In this document: piece after piece, positions 43,546 to 56,500 of the stretch
Layout of the letters: each line of letters begins with the position of its first letter
Position numbering within the stretch: the stretch's first letter is position 1
Assembly (NCBI GenBank): GCA_020740775.1
Contig: JAHEWK010000002.1
Coordinates: 4,092,001 to 4,156,000, forward strand
Direction of reading: 5' to 3'
DNA: 64,000 bases
DNA from: Ilyonectria destructans
Lineage: Eukaryota > Ascomycota > Sordariomycetes > Hypocreales > Nectriaceae
Made by a program: the position numbers and the translations under genes
Notes under the pieces: model-generated
What the model was told of the DNA's origin: nothing
Databases searched by the model: none
The model's input: the letters and a program-made list of their open reading frames with translations, nothing else

Positions 43546-45225
43546 ATGGCCACGATCGAGCCACGCTTGATTCACCTGCTCAACGAGTCGACGACGCCCC
43601 AGCTTCCGCATACCGACCTCCCTCCGCTTCACTCTCTGCCCCTCCCCAAGTCCTCGGACCGACCCTTGCCCCCGCTCGAACCGGACACAAGCCACCGAGG
43701 CGACCGAGGCGACAGACCCGACAGACACGGCGCGGATGGCCAACCGCTGTCCAACCCGGCCGGTCCGCTGTATCTCACCGTCGACGACGGCTCTTTGGAT
43801 CACCGGAAGAGCACCACTCGCGTAGAGGGGAAACATGCGGGCACGGCGGCGGCCTTCCCGCTGCGGCTACTGTTGGGAGAGACCGAGGCTTCGGAATCAT
43901 CCCACTCGCTCAACAAGATTCTAGACGACAACCTGGACGCTCTAGACGACGCCTCCAACAAGAAACGCCACCGCGGCATGCACGTCAAAGATGATTTCGT
44001 ACAACTTCCACAGCCTCTCAAAAAGCAAAAGGCTGCTCAGGCGGCCCCGGTCATGCCACCCATTATCAATGGTCTCCACGAGCCCCCACCGCATGCCGCT
44101 TTGTTCCCACCCATATCCTCCGACTCCTTCGATGGCAAGGACGGAAATCAAATGAAGTTACTGCACGAACTCAACCAAACATCCCCGGAAGCTGAGAAAA
44201 ATAATAATTACAACAAGGCGAGGAAGCGGGCCACGAAACCAAGGAGAAAGTGGTCCGAGGAGGAGACCAATCACCTCTTGTTGGGCGTCAACCGTCACGG
44301 AGTTGGAAAATGGACCAGCATTTTGGAAGACGCTGATTTCAAGTTCAACGACCGGACAGCCGGGGATTTGAAGGATAGGTTCAGGACATGTTGTCCGGAT
44401 GAGCTTCGTAGAAACAAGGCCTCGTTCGGCTCCCCGTCAAGCAAATCGCGAGATTCGAAACAAAAGACCAGAGGCGACACGCATCTGGAAAAGATCCTGA
44501 TAGATGGCGAGGCCTCATTGAACACGGAACCATCAACGGGTAATGACACTGAGACAAACCCAAGACAGAAGAAGAGCCGGGCGCATCGCAAAAAGATGGA
44601 GGATCTTGTTGAACTTGGCATACACGGGCCGTTCAAGAAATCCCACCGGCGAGAGCGGCGCCCCTTCACGGAACAGGATGACCGGGAGATTTTAGAGGGC
44701 CTTAACCAGCATGGACCTGCATGGACTAAGATCCAGCGCGACCCACGCTTCCATCTTGCCACCAGACAACCAACTGATCTGAGAGACCGGGTGCGCAACA
44801 AGTACCCTAGCATCTATCACCGTATAGAAAAGGGCACTTTTCAGGCAAACGATGGCGGCCGCGGTAACGACATCATGGAACCGTCGATCAATATGTCGAT
44901 CAACAACTCTTTCCAGCCGTCAAACACCACTCTTGAGCTGCAAATGAACACCACAGCTGCAAGGGAGGACTTGCCTCGATGGCCCCTTCAACGGGTGGAC
45001 GCACTTGAGAGCTCGCATTCAGGCCAAGGATTCGAATTTGGAGAGTCGGCAACTCCTCAGTTTATGGGAGGGGAGATGGACATATCGAGACTTTTACTTG
45101 ATGACGCCCAGATCTCCCAAGGAATTTCGCGGATGGGCGTCGAGTCCACTGGCACCGCACTCTCAGAGTCGCGCCGGGAAGGCCTTGGAAAAACTACAGA
45201 GAGGGCAAAACATGCCGTAAAATAA
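43546..45225 (+). CDS. Two-Myb telomere-repeat-binding factor, Teb1/Tay1-like
   Basis: Single exon, 559 aa. Two telobox-type Myb domains are visible: the first at about 232-288 (RRKWSEEETNHLLLGVNRHG, then AGDLKDRFRTCCP, close to the VDLKDKWRT telobox signature), the second at about 371-425 (RRPFTEQDDREILEGLNQHG, then TDLRDRVRNKYP). Two Mybs with telobox endings are the mark of the fungal Teb1/Tay1 group, which binds TTAGGG-like double-stranded DNA at telomeres or in promoters such as those of histone genes. The first 230 residues are Pro/Ser-rich with NLS-like KKRHR and KARKRATKPRRK. The start is the first in-frame ATG; the frame is open a little further upstream without one. Confidence 0.82.
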   Translation: MATIEPRLIHLLNESTTPQLPHTDLPPLHSLPLPKSSDRPLPPLEPDTSHRGDRGDRPDRHGADGQPLSNPAGPLYLTVDDGSLDHRKSTTRVEGKHAGTAAAFPLRLLLGETEASESSHSLNKILDDNLDALDDASNKKRHRGMHVKDDFVQLPQPLKKQKAAQAAPVMPPIINGLHEPPPHAALFPPISSDSFDGKDGNQMKLLHELNQTSPEAEKNNNYNKARKRATKPRRKWSEEETNHLLLGVNRHGVGKWTSILEDADFKFNDRTAGDLKDRFRTCCPDELRRNKASFGSPSSKSRDSKQKTRGDTHLEKILIDGEASLNTEPSTGNDTETNPRQKKSRAHRKKMEDLVELGIHGPFKKSHRRERRPFTEQDDREILEGLNQHGPAWTKIQRDPRFHLATRQPTDLRDRVRNKYPSIYHRIEKGTFQANDGGRGNDIMEPSINMSINNSFQPSNTTLELQMNTTAAREDLPRWPLQRVDALESSHSGQGFEFGESATPQFMGGEMDISRLLLDDAQISQGISRMGVESTGTALSESRREGLGKTTERAKHAVK

Positions 45226-45946
45226 GAGACTGACAACGATTACGGGATTAGCTGCTGGGTGGATTATGAGCGCTCCGTTCGGGATAGGAATTGGAACAGG
45301 AGTTGGGATTTCGACTTGTACAAGCAACGTTTGGGCGCACGTAGATTTGGGACATCACAGCAGGACAGCACGCGCTGATCGTCGGTCATTGAAATGGGTT
45401 TGAGAATATATATATGGGCGCTAATCACTGGAAGGAAACACGGATGCCTCGCTGGCAAAAAAAGGGATTGGGCTCGGTACTGTAGATGCATGAGCGGCAA
45501 TGAGACGGATGACATGGGCCTGGGTCATGGGTGAGAGGTAGTTTAGTGTGGAGTACCACAGAATCCCACAGTTAAGAACACCACGATAAACACCCGATGA
45601 TGATGAACGGAATTAGCCGTAATCATTTTGCAGCTGTCAGATAATACGTACATCAAGTACTTCTCACTTGCCTCATCCAATTCGTGGCTGTAAATGCAAC
45701 CAGCCTTCAACGCAGGCTAAAAGCTGGGGTCCTGCATTGGGCATTCGAGCCAGGCCCACACAGCAGTCAGATGACTAGACACGTGACCCACAACATTTCA
45801 CTCCAGGTGTAGGGCACGAAACCCCCCGCCCGCTAGCGCTCACGAAAAAAAGTGTGGTCTATCATTTCACACTTCGTTCCTCGTCTAGCAGGCCCATCGT
45901 CCGTCCATCTTCCTCATCACCGCCGACAAAACAGCCATCCGACACC
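45226..45946. other. Intergenic, promoter of the eS4 gene
   Basis: 0.7 kb without a gene. The last 60 bases are C/T-rich (ttcctcgtct ... ccgtccatcttcctc), the usual leader of a ribosomal protein gene. Confidence 0.5.
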
Positions 45947-46995
45947 ATGGCCCGCGGAATGTGAGTACCAACATACCATGAGAGGCAGCAATCACTGCGC
46001 AACCCATCTGCGGAATGCGCAATGATCTCGATCTCGATCTTCTCTCCTCCGCCGCCCTGGCGTCGAAAATACAATCTCTAACCGTCTCATAGCAAGAAGC
46101 ACCAGAAGCGCCTCAGCGCGCCTTCGCACTGGCTGCTCGACAAACTCTCCGGCACCTACGCTCCCAAGCCCTCTGCCGGTCCTCACAAGCTCCGTGATTG
46201 CATGCCTCTGGTCGTCTTCCTCCGAAACCGCCTCAAGTATGCTCTCAACTACCGTGAGACCCGCGCCATCCTCATGCAGCGCCTGATCAAGGTCGATGGC
46301 AAGGTCCGCACCGACCAGACCTACCCCACCGGCTTCATGGACGTCATCACCATCGAGAAGACCGGCGAGAGCTTCCGCCTTGTCTACGACACCAAGGGCC
46401 GATTCACCGTCCACCGAATCCAGGCCGAGGAGGCCGAGTACAAGCTGGGCAAGGTCAAGCGCGTTCAGCTTGGCCGCGGTGGAATCCCATTCTTGGTCAC
46501 GCACGATGCACGAACGTAAGTTCTGTCAGACATCATTCAGCCGTTGGATCAAGCTTTGGTCGATTCGATTTACACCGGACGATATTGGAGCTTTATTTGA
46601 CGGCTGTATGTTCCCCCTCTATACCCTAGTACTGACGAAATTTTCCTCACAGCATCCGCTACCCCGACCCTTCCATTAAGGTCAACGACACTGTCAAGAT
46701 TGACCTTGCCAGCGGAAAGATCACCGACTTCATCAAGTTCGACACTGGCGCCGTCGCCATGGTCACTGGTGGTCGTAACATGGGCCGTGTTGGTGTCATC
46801 ACCCACCGTGAGCGTCACGATGGTGGCTTCAACATCGTCCACATCAAGGATGCCATTGACAACAGCTTCGCCACCCGTGAGAGCAACGTTTTCGTCATTG
46901 GCCAGGACAAGCCCTGGGTCTCCCTGCCCAAGGGCAAGGGTGTCAAGCTCACTATTGCCGAGGAGCGTGACCGCCGCCGTGCTCTCTCTCACTAA
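45947..46995 (+). CDS. rps4: 40S ribosomal protein eS4 (Rps4)
   Basis: Structural protein of the small ribosomal subunit. Exons 45947-45960, 46093-46515 and 46653-46995; introns GTGAGT...CATAG and GTAAGT...CACAG, in phase; product 259 aa, against 261 in yeast. The first exon codes for only MARG plus two bases, the tiny first exon common in ribosomal protein genes. The sequence [29 protein letters not shown] (S4 RNA-binding region), [12 protein letters not shown] (KOW-like) and the end [18 protein letters not shown] are diagnostic. High use of C-ending codons fits high expression. Confidence 0.97.
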
Positions 46996-49900
46996 ATACG
47001 GCAGGAAAGGAAAATGGCATGTGGACTGGAGTCTCGGATTTGACGTTTACTTTTACGGCTTTAAACAGGCCTACCCTGGAGATAGCCAGCCCATGGGGCT
47101 AACGATAAAAGATGAATTTGAGCCAAGCACAAACGTCTATTCCGAGTTTAACTGTTCTCTCACACTCTGTAGCGACATACGCCACGCTGATGCCAATGCT
47201 TGTAGCCTGGACATGTTTGACCAGTGTCGTAGTCCCGACGATTGTAGGAATGCTGGCCAGTTTCAAGTCTCTCTTGGCCCCACATACTGTAAGTGTCTAA
47301 TGTATTTATTGTGTGTCTTGTCCTTCCCTACTCCACCTGTTATGATGGCCAAGCTACGATAACTGGCCCGGGCTTGAGGCTCGACATGCACATCAAGTGG
47401 AACGGGGTTAGTAGTTGCTTACCTTGTAGAGAAGCTGTGGAGAAGTGAGTTTATCCCACTCAGATCGCCAATGGATTGCGTGATTTGATACGGAGGGGGC
47501 TTATTAGTGCTAAGATAGGAAATACCCACGCCAAAGTGGAGGCCTAGTTGGGTTGAAGATTGAAAGACAGTTGAGCGGGCGTTGTGGACTGTGTGAACTT
47601 GGAAGACGACGTCAACTGATGGATCCATGGCTTCATACTTGCGGTTCGCTTGGGGTGAGAGTGGGGTCAACCTGTTGGGTTTCCGTGGGGGTAAGTCTTA
47701 GCTAGATTTGTAATGGGGCAGAGAGGACAGGCAAATGGAACGTAAACGGTGCTTGTTTGAAAGGTCGGCTGATCGATGTGCAGAAGTATAGCTGGCATTT
47801 GGCGTTGATGGTGATGGTGCTGGACGCTCGTTTCTAAGAGTGCAAGTTTCGAAGCACAGGAGGGCTGGGTTCGTTGGCAACTTCGGCCTCCACGTCTCTC
47901 TCTCTAGTTGGCCTGAGTACTTACTTGGCCAGGAGAGTTTCTGACGGCGAGAATGAATGCAACCTCATACAGGCACGTGGACATGCAGGGTGGGGTGGTT
48001 GCATCTGGAAGCCCGATGCTAGACGATGGCAAAGCCAACGTTGGTGGGCACGGAGGGCCGAGAGTATTGCTGATGACTGCATATGTATGCATCTTACCTT
48101 CGGTACCAGACGGACAGCAGAATACGGTCTCGGTGTGTCAGTCGGTGAGATGTTCTGGAGCAGCCAGTGATCAATCCCCCAGGTTCTGAAAGGGTCGGTC
48201 AGAGCCCCTGGTTCCTACATGGCTACCGATGTCTCTCTTTCGTACACACATACGTACTTACATGAGGGGGGTGGTGGGCGTCTGAATTTTGCCCCCCAAG
48301 GCTGCATGTGGCCGTGTTGGGACGTTGTGGTTTGGGTGTCTTGCGCCCCGGGATCAAGGATGGTCAGAGGGGCGCAGAGGGCCGGGCGCCGGCCGAGGGA
48401 GACGCTTCGGAATTGGCAGCCCGCGTGAGGGAATTTCGAAAGATGACTGGTGGTTTACGACGTGTTGTGAGGGTTCGGTGATACGGCTGGACTAACGGAG
48501 TTGTTAGACTGCATCGAGAGACAAATAATGGGATCAAAATCTCACCGTCTTGAGGTGGGAGAAGGCGATTTGACGTGTGGATTGTGGATGGATGCATGTA
48601 TGACCACCTCGGCCTCGGCCTATACCTTCCGCCTCCGCAGTGGGACAACGGACGCCCTGGTCACCGGTCTCCAAAACCGCGGAGCATTGGCCCGAAAATC
48701 TTGGTCTGCAACTTGATGAAAAGGGGCAAGTCAGTTGACCCGGGCTTGGATGGCTTGGATGTCTTATGTCTTGGATGGGTGTGGCAAGTTGTGCATCACT
48801 TCCCCGTACGACTTGCTCGGCGCTCCCAATTGGGCGGACGGCAGAGACGAATTGGATCTGGGGGAACGAGGCGTCGGGATAATTTGATGGGGGGATGCGG
48901 CAGGGTCCCTAGTCATGCTGAAAAGCGCCAGATGACCAGAGGAGAATGGAGAAGGGAGAAGGGAGCGTACTTAGTGCGTTCTCGTGTATTTCGTACTGTA
49001 CGTAGGAGAGAATCGGTTGTGTTGGTTGTTTGAACCCCACGTCCGAGATTAGAATTGGTGATGGTGATGCTGGCACTGACACTGACACGGAGACTCAGGC
49101 TCGACATTGATATCGAGGCTCAAAACAGAACCTAGCTCGCCCCAGGGATCACCAACCGGCTGGCGAACAAGTCGACCCGCCCCCAAGTTTCCCACCTCCA
49201 ACTCGCGCGTCGAGTTTCCAATCCGCTAGAAACCGGTGGCCGGGCGACTTGGAGCTATTTACCCCTCTTACAGCACGCCGCCTGCGTGATGCGGACCAAG
49301 CTGCAGGGGGGCAAAAGCAAAAAAACAAAAGGCCATGTTTTTTCTTGCGCCCCGAGGCTTGCTTTGCTGTTTTTCTTGACTAAGAGCACATGCACACACG
49401 CACGGCGAATTCCTCGTGATAGGTTCCCGCCGCGGCACCCCCGCGATTTCCACGAGCATGGGCTAGTCGGCGTTGCGATGTTAGCCAGGCGGATGCACGA
49501 GAGCACCCAGAAGTGGACGATGCGTTGCAAACTGTCTCACGCACATTCGCCGCCTGCGACTCCGCTGCGCCGAAGCCTCATTAGCTGGGGTTTTGTGTTT
49601 GGGCTAATTTTTTTATGCTCTTTCTTTCTTGCTTGCTTGCAGTCGTGTTCGATCTCTAGCGGGGGCATGCCACATCCGTGGGGATGACCGGGAAGCCCCA
49701 TGCTCTCTGATCTACCTCCGCGATGGGCGAATGGCTTTTCCGACAATGGCGATTTGCATTGCATCGGCCAGACTAATTCTCGTAGATGGACAAAAATAAG
49801 CCCCTCATCTCCACCCCCAGACCTAAAGACCCGCGTGCGACGGACTGCTGGACTTGGAATGGGACTTGGCTGGGTTGGGCTGGGCTGGTCTGGCCTGGAC

Positions 49901-50467
49901 GCGGACGGAAGTAGTAGGCGATTAATTACTTATATGTACCCCCATCGTGACCCCATTCCAAGTTCCGTTTCTAAGTCCTGCGTTTCCCCCTTTGGCTCTC
50001 GGAGGTGCTTTCTTTATTAGGTCCATGTGTCTCCGTCATCTTTCCGGCATTTCTCTAGCATTCCTCCCAGGGTGTTTCAATTTCCTTCCTTTAAACGACA
50101 CGGGATTCATATTCCAGCGTGGACTACATTCATCGTCCCAGGAATAAGTCACTGCTGCGCCGTATCGTCGAATATTTGTGACCGGGTGCACTTTAAGCAC
50201 GGATCACGAGTTTCTCTGGTCGCCATTTCCAGAACGGGGCTGTGAGAGGTGCAAAAGTCGACGACGTTTGCAAAAGCCTCAAAGCGGAGCCGAAGCACCG
50301 TGGTCGTGGCCTCGCGCAAGAAGCCCCGTCTGTATTCGGTTATCTGATCTCTTTGCGGGTCCCACTCCATTGCCAATTGCGGGCCGAAGACTCACAACCA
50401 AACGTCGACCATCGGAGCCCAATTTCAACTCGATTTGAACACAAGAGTCAACTCGTCGTGCATAATC
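46996..50467. other. 3.5 kb intergenic region
   Basis: No gene recognised on either strand. Frames are short, overlap one another, and lack splice partners that extend them. It contains the 3' end of rps4 and the promoter of the D-lactate dehydrogenase gene. Confidence 0.5.
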
Positions 50468-52472
50468 ATGTCGTCCAGATGCTGTGCCCGAGCCTTGTTG
50501 GGCCGCGGTTCTAGGAGGACTAATGTCCGGCGTGGTTTTGCGACTACATCCCGGCGCCCCGGCGCCGATCCCGCCGCGTCCCGGCCCGTTGACTCCAACA
50601 AAACCTCGGGGTGGTCCGGCCTCAGGGTCTTAGCTGTGGCCGCCGGCGCTGGGACCCTTGGCTGGGGTCTTGCTAGCATGAATGGCCAGGGCGACGCAAA
50701 GGGTTTCTTTGGCGGAAAATCTGCATCTCGTTACGCGACTTTGCCTGAGATGGAGGAGGTAAGCTTATTGCCAACACAACCCATACAACAAGGGGTGCTC
50801 CTGCGGGAAAAGCTCATGTCTGACACTATTCAAGGCGATCCGGAAGATTGAATCCGAGATTGGCATCGAGGACATCATCTCCACCGACGCAGATGACCTC
50901 CACGCGCATGGCTTCTCGGAGTGGTCCTCGGTCAACCTGGACACGCTGCCCGTGGCTGTGGCATACCCGCGAAATACGGAGCAGGTGTCGACTATTGCGC
51001 GCATCTGCCACCAGTACCGCGTGCCCATCATCCCCTATTCAGGCGGTTCCAGCTTGGAAGGCAACTTCTCTGCTCCTTATGGAGGAGTCAGTGTCGACTT
51101 TGCCTACATGAACGAGATAATCGAGTTCAACAAGGAGGACATGGACATTGTGGTGCAGCCCAGCATTGGGTGGCAGGACCTCAATGTCAAGTTGGCCAAG
51201 ATGGAAAGCGGCCTCTTCTTCCCTATTGACCCTGGTAGGTCTTACAGATGAACCCCCCCCCCCAGCGTCAATAGGTAACTAACACGAGTGTAGGCCCAAG
51301 CGCCAAGATTGGAGGCATGATCGGAACTAACTGCTCTGGAACCAACGCTGTGAGATATGGCACGATGAAGGATTGGGTCATCAACTTGACTGTCGTTCTT
51401 GCGGACGGACGCATCATCAAGACGCGAAGGAGGCCGAGGAAGTCGTCGGCCGGATATAACCTCAACTCGTTGTTTGTTGGATCCGAGGGCACATTAGGTC
51501 TGGTGACAGAAGGTACGTGAAGGCGAAATCAGGGATATAAAGGGATGGGGATTTCGTTCGTCAGATATCCGAACTAACCTTCAACAGCCACCCTTAAACT
51601 AGCCGTGGTTCCGGAACAGTATTCCGTCGCCGTCGTAACATTCCCTTCCATTCGCGACGCCGCAGCGGCTGCCGCGGGTGTCATGCAGACGGGCGTGCCT
51701 ATCGCGGCTATGGAGATCATGGATGAGGTGCAGATGAAGGTGGTCAACCTGGGTGGCGCCACGGCTCCGCGGGTCTGGAAAGAGGCGCCGACACTCTTCT
51801 TCAAGTTCTCGGGCACCAAGGAAGGCGTTCGAGAGGCCGTCACGCGCGTGCAGAAGATCACGGCCGCCAACAAGGGTGGCAACTTTGAGTTTGCGCGTGA
51901 CGAGCGCGAGCAGGCGCTGCTGTGGTCGGCTCGCAAGGAGTCGTTATGGTCGATGCTCTCGCTGAGGAAACACGGTGAAGAGACTTGTAAGTGATTCTGC
52001 GTCGAATGGGTTGGATTGGTGCTAATATCAAACAGGGAGCACCGACGTGGCGGTTCCCTTCAGCCGTCTGGCCGACATCATCGAGGTGAGCAAGAAGGAG
52101 ATGGACGACCTGGGCCTGTTCGCGAGCATCCTGGGCCACATCGGCGACGGCAACTTCCACGAGAGCATCATGTACAACAGGGAGATCCCCGGCGAGCGCG
52201 AAAAGGTCGAGAAGTGCGTCAAGAACATGGTGAAGCGCGCGCTGGACATGGAGGGCACCTGCACGGGCGAGCACGGCATCGGCTGGGGCAAGAAGGAGAG
52301 CCTGCTGTGGGAGGTCGGCCCGGAGACGTTGGCCGTCATGGGCTCGCTGAAGGGCTCGCTGGATCCGCGCTGGGTCATGAACCCGGGCAAGATTGTCGAT
52401 GTGCCGTGGCTGCGCGTCGAGTATCCGGGGTCGGACACAGCGGTGACCCCGGTGAGGAGACTCTCTAAGTGA
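50468..52472 (+). CDS. dld1: D-lactate dehydrogenase (cytochrome), mitochondrial
   Basis: FAD enzyme that oxidises D-lactate to pyruvate and passes electrons to cytochrome c at the inner membrane. Five exons, 50468-50758, 50835-51234, 51294-51512, 51588-51986 and 52036-52472, all in phase; product 581 aa. Residues 1-30 are an Arg/Ser presequence ([16 protein letters not shown]), then one hydrophobic segment ([18 protein letters not shown]) as expected for an inner-membrane anchor. The PCMH-type FAD-binding domain shows [30 protein letters not shown] and [15 protein letters not shown]. The cap domain ends with the GHIGDGNFH and [11 protein letters not shown] signatures. The acceptor of intron 1 is AAG rather than the usual YAG, but it is the one that keeps the frame. 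Confidence 0.94.
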
Positions 52473-53573
52473 GTTGGTGATGAGCATCATGGTGTTGAAG
52501 AAAAAGGGGCGACGGTTTGATCCAGGGCGTAGTCAATGACGAGGGCATAACGACGGAGGGCAATTAGAAGCATCATGGATAGATTTACTTTTGCATAATG
52601 TAGTGGTAGTCAGTCACATGGTCATGAGAGAGGAATGGTAGCATATTGGCATCTCGGTGTCGGGCATTGGTCTAGGGTAGGCGTCATCACCAGGAACTAC
52701 AACATTCTCTCCAAGCAACGCAAAACAGGTGGCAGTATGGTTTGTAGGGTGAGATACAGTGTGTTTTGATCCATGCTCACGTACTTTAAAACATGGTTAT
52801 CTAAAACTGAATCCTCAGGAATCCTGTTTTTGGTATCCCAACTACTTGATATTGTCAGTCATCCTTCTTGTTCTCCCAATTTCCATTTAAAGCCAACTAC
52901 ATGGCCATAGTTATCATGGCACAGTTCCACCGGTGGGCCAGTTTGGACCGAAACCAACTACATCCGCTGTATTGAAAGAGAATATATTCAAGCGTAACGG
53001 AGATGTCTCAAAAGTGGGTTGAGACAGTTTGTCAATCAAGCACTGCAGAGTGAGAGCAATCAAGCAAACTTCGCGGTAAAGGTAGATCCTTAGGCTCCAC
53101 TTCAAAACCATGTAATGGCGGTCTGTTCTTGTTTGGACCTTTATTGGGATTGAAAAAAATAGCAAATAAAGATTGAGACGGTCTGTGGACTAAACGCACT
53201 CAGTAGCGCTTGCTTGCATCGGATAGCTGCAACGGGTTGACCGCGCCCCTTACCCACTCCATTGGCCCTCAACAATCTTCCCTCTCGCAATTTCTCCCAA
53301 AATCTTCGACTCTCTTTTTGCATGCCTGAATAGCTAAGAATCCGAGAGCGAGATTCCGTGCGTCGAGGGCCTTATTTATAACATCCGTGAATCACTGTTA
53401 GGAAGGCCGGTAGGATCGAACTACATCACCTCGCTCTTGCGCCATCGTCTCCCTTCCCTCTATTAATTCTCACTTCATCTTAACATGACAGGATAAGGAG
53501 CCTACCTTCTGTAAAGTCTTCTATTGCTCGCCCTGGAAGAACCCAAGCTAACCAATGCCTGCTAGAGTTCAAG
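52473..53573. other. Intergenic, dld1 3' to RdRP 5'
   Basis: 1.1 kb, AT-richer than the genes beside it, no gene recognised. Confidence 0.5.
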
Positions 53574-56500
53574 ATGGACTCCCCGCGACCATCCCCTCGT
53601 CTGTCTCCTCGTTCATCTCAACACCATGCTCGTGGGCGACCCCGTGGCGGCAGATTCAATAAAACAAGCCCGACGAGAAGAGAGAACACACCGCCAACAC
53701 CAGGCCAACAGCAGTCGCAGACGCCCAATGCCTTTACTGCACAACCTTCCACAGAGTGGCAGACATGGCCAGAATTCAACGTCCACTTGGACAACCTGCC
53801 CGTTGGCGTGACTACGACAAATCTCTGGGATTGGTTTTCCCAAGAGGGTGAAATCGCCTACATCGACATCTTCGAGGATCGAGCTGCGATGGGAACGATG
53901 GCGGCCAGGATCAGGTTCGAGCCGCCCCCGAAGCGAGACTTCTGGACACAGCGCACCTACTGCGTTGCCCATCCGGACAGTCGTCGCTACCCAAACGGTC
54001 TCGTCATCTCTATTATGCCGTGGAGAACCGTCCCCGACCGTTGGATTCAGAGTCCAGTTTGCCCAGACCGTCAGCATCCTGTCAGGATAATTCTTCATCC
54101 CCTTGCTATTCAGTTTGGAAGCCTGGTCGGCCCTGAAACCATGAAGATCATGAAGTCCTTCTCCGCCACCGTTGGCGACACAAGTCTCAAGATTGAACTT
54201 GACCTCAAGTTTAAACGCCTGACAGCATTTTTCCAAATGGAGGCTGAATCACGAGTTGGCAGGCAAACTCGACAATACAAGTTTGTCGTCGAATTCACCT
54301 CGTTGAAAGAAGTTCATCAAACTTCCGAAGACGCCAGTATTGCCCTTGTACTGCCTTTGAAGTGTGCCCCGAAATACTACTGGAAAAAGCCAGACCCTAG
54401 GCCAACGTTATCGGAGGCGGCCACGAGTTGGGGGGCATCTGAGGCATGGTATCGAGCAACGGATATTCTTGAGCACATTGGAAGCCAAATGAAACACTCC
54501 GTCGCCTTGCACACAACTTACGATGACCCAGGGTTCATCGACATTGGCCGCTGGACTGCCGTTCGGTTTATTCTTGGCGGGAAATCGGACGAAGCCGCCA
54601 CTATCAACCGACAGCTTACGAGCGCCCTCGAAGATTTCAACATCGTCAGCCAGACCAGCAGCGATTTCCAGGCGATCCCTGGCGAGGAGCCGGAGCTATG
54701 GAGCCATCTTGAGCACCCTCCAATGGTGGAAGACGGAAATGCTCTGCATCTCCTCGGGCTGTCGGCGGGTCCTGCAACGCAGGTGCTCTTTGAAGTTCGC
54801 TATCAGCTTGAGGTTTGCATCTCACGCGGAATCCTCAATGAGCATTGCATCACGGTTGAGTTCCTGAAGGAGCTGGCCGGTATGGACGCTACAAAGGCAA
54901 GGCTGATCCTCGAATACTTGGCCGACCAAGATGAACCGGTCCAAGATCCGATGAGTGTTTTCAAGAACCCAGATGCGCTTGCTTATTTCCCCAGCGTTAG
55001 AGTCCCCCACTACTGTGCTCTCATGAGAAAGGTCGTCGTCACACCAACCACCATCCGCTTCAACACGCCAACTGTGGAGATGTCGAACCGCGTCTTGCGC
55101 AGATATAACAACATCCACGATCGCTTCTTGAGAATCCAATTTGTGGATGAGCAAGAAAATGGCCGAATCACGGTTAACAAGGACCAGAACGAGGAGATTT
55201 GGAAGCGGCTGTTGCGTACGCTTTACCAGGGTATTCGGATTGGTGACCGAGTGTACGAGTTCCTTGCATTTGGCAGTTCTCAACTCAGACAGTGCGGCGC
55301 GTACTTCTTCTGCCCAACAGACCACGTCTCGTGCGACGATATTCGCAAGTGGATGGGCCAATTCGATCACATCAAGATCATTGCCAAGTACTCTGCGCGA
55401 CTGGGCCAGTGCTTGTCGACCACCAGAGAGGTCAGAGGCATATCCGTTCCTTCTATCCGACCCATTGAAGACATCGAGAGAAACGGATACTGCTTCACCG
55501 ATGGAGTCGGCAAGATCTCTCCATTCATTGCTCAAATGGTCATCGAAGACGTTGGCCTCGACGTCTTTGACCAGCCGTCGGCATTCCAGTTTCGCATGGG
55601 CGGCTGCAAAGGCGTTCTCACCGTGTGGCCAGATGCAAAGGGTACAGAGGTTCACGTGCGCGAATCACAGGAGAAATTCAAGGCGGAATTCAACGGGCTC
55701 GAGATTATTCGTTGCGCCAAGTTTGCTACCGCTACTCTCAACAGACAGACAATTACCATTCTCGAGAGCCTCGGCGTGCCCATCTCAGCCTTCAAGAATT
55801 TGCTCGACCATCAACTACACACCTACGAGCTGGCTATGCAAGACAACAAAACAGCTATTGATCTACTGAGGAAGTTTGTCGACGAGAACCAGACAACACT
55901 TGCCATTGCCGAGATGATCGAAGCAGACTTCAAGGCCAACGAGACCCAGGAGCCGTTTGTTGTCAACGTCCTCAACCTATGGCGATCGTGGTCTCTCAAG
56001 TTGCTCAAAGAGAAGGCCAGAATCCAGGTTGAGAAAAGCGCCTTTGTGCTCGGGTGTGTGGACGAGACGAAAACGCTCAGGGGACATTCATCTGCCACTG
56101 AGGGCTCCAAGGACAAGGACATAAACAAACTACCCCAGATCTTTCTCCAGATCACCAACTCCAAGGACTACAACAAGACGCGAGTAATCAAGGGTGTGTG
56201 CCTTGTTGGCCGCAACCCGTCACTGCACCCGGGTGACATCCGCATCGTTGAGGCCGTGGACGAGCCGAAGTTGCATCATCTCAAGGATGTCGTGGTCTTC
56301 CCGGCCACGGGAGATCGTCCGGTTCCCAACATGTTGTCTGGTGGCGACCTCGATGGCGATGACTTCTTCGTCATGTGGGAGTCCAGCCTTATGCCACGGA
56401 TTTGGAACTACCCACCGATGGACTATGCAGGCCCCAAGCCTCAACAGTTGGACCGAGATGTCAATGTCGATGACCTCCGAAACTTCTTCGTCAAGTATAT

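Noticed and set aside
45808..45816. Possible Tbf1/Teb1-type GTAGGG site before rps4
   Set aside because: A single GTAGGG is too short and common to call; no second copy nearby.
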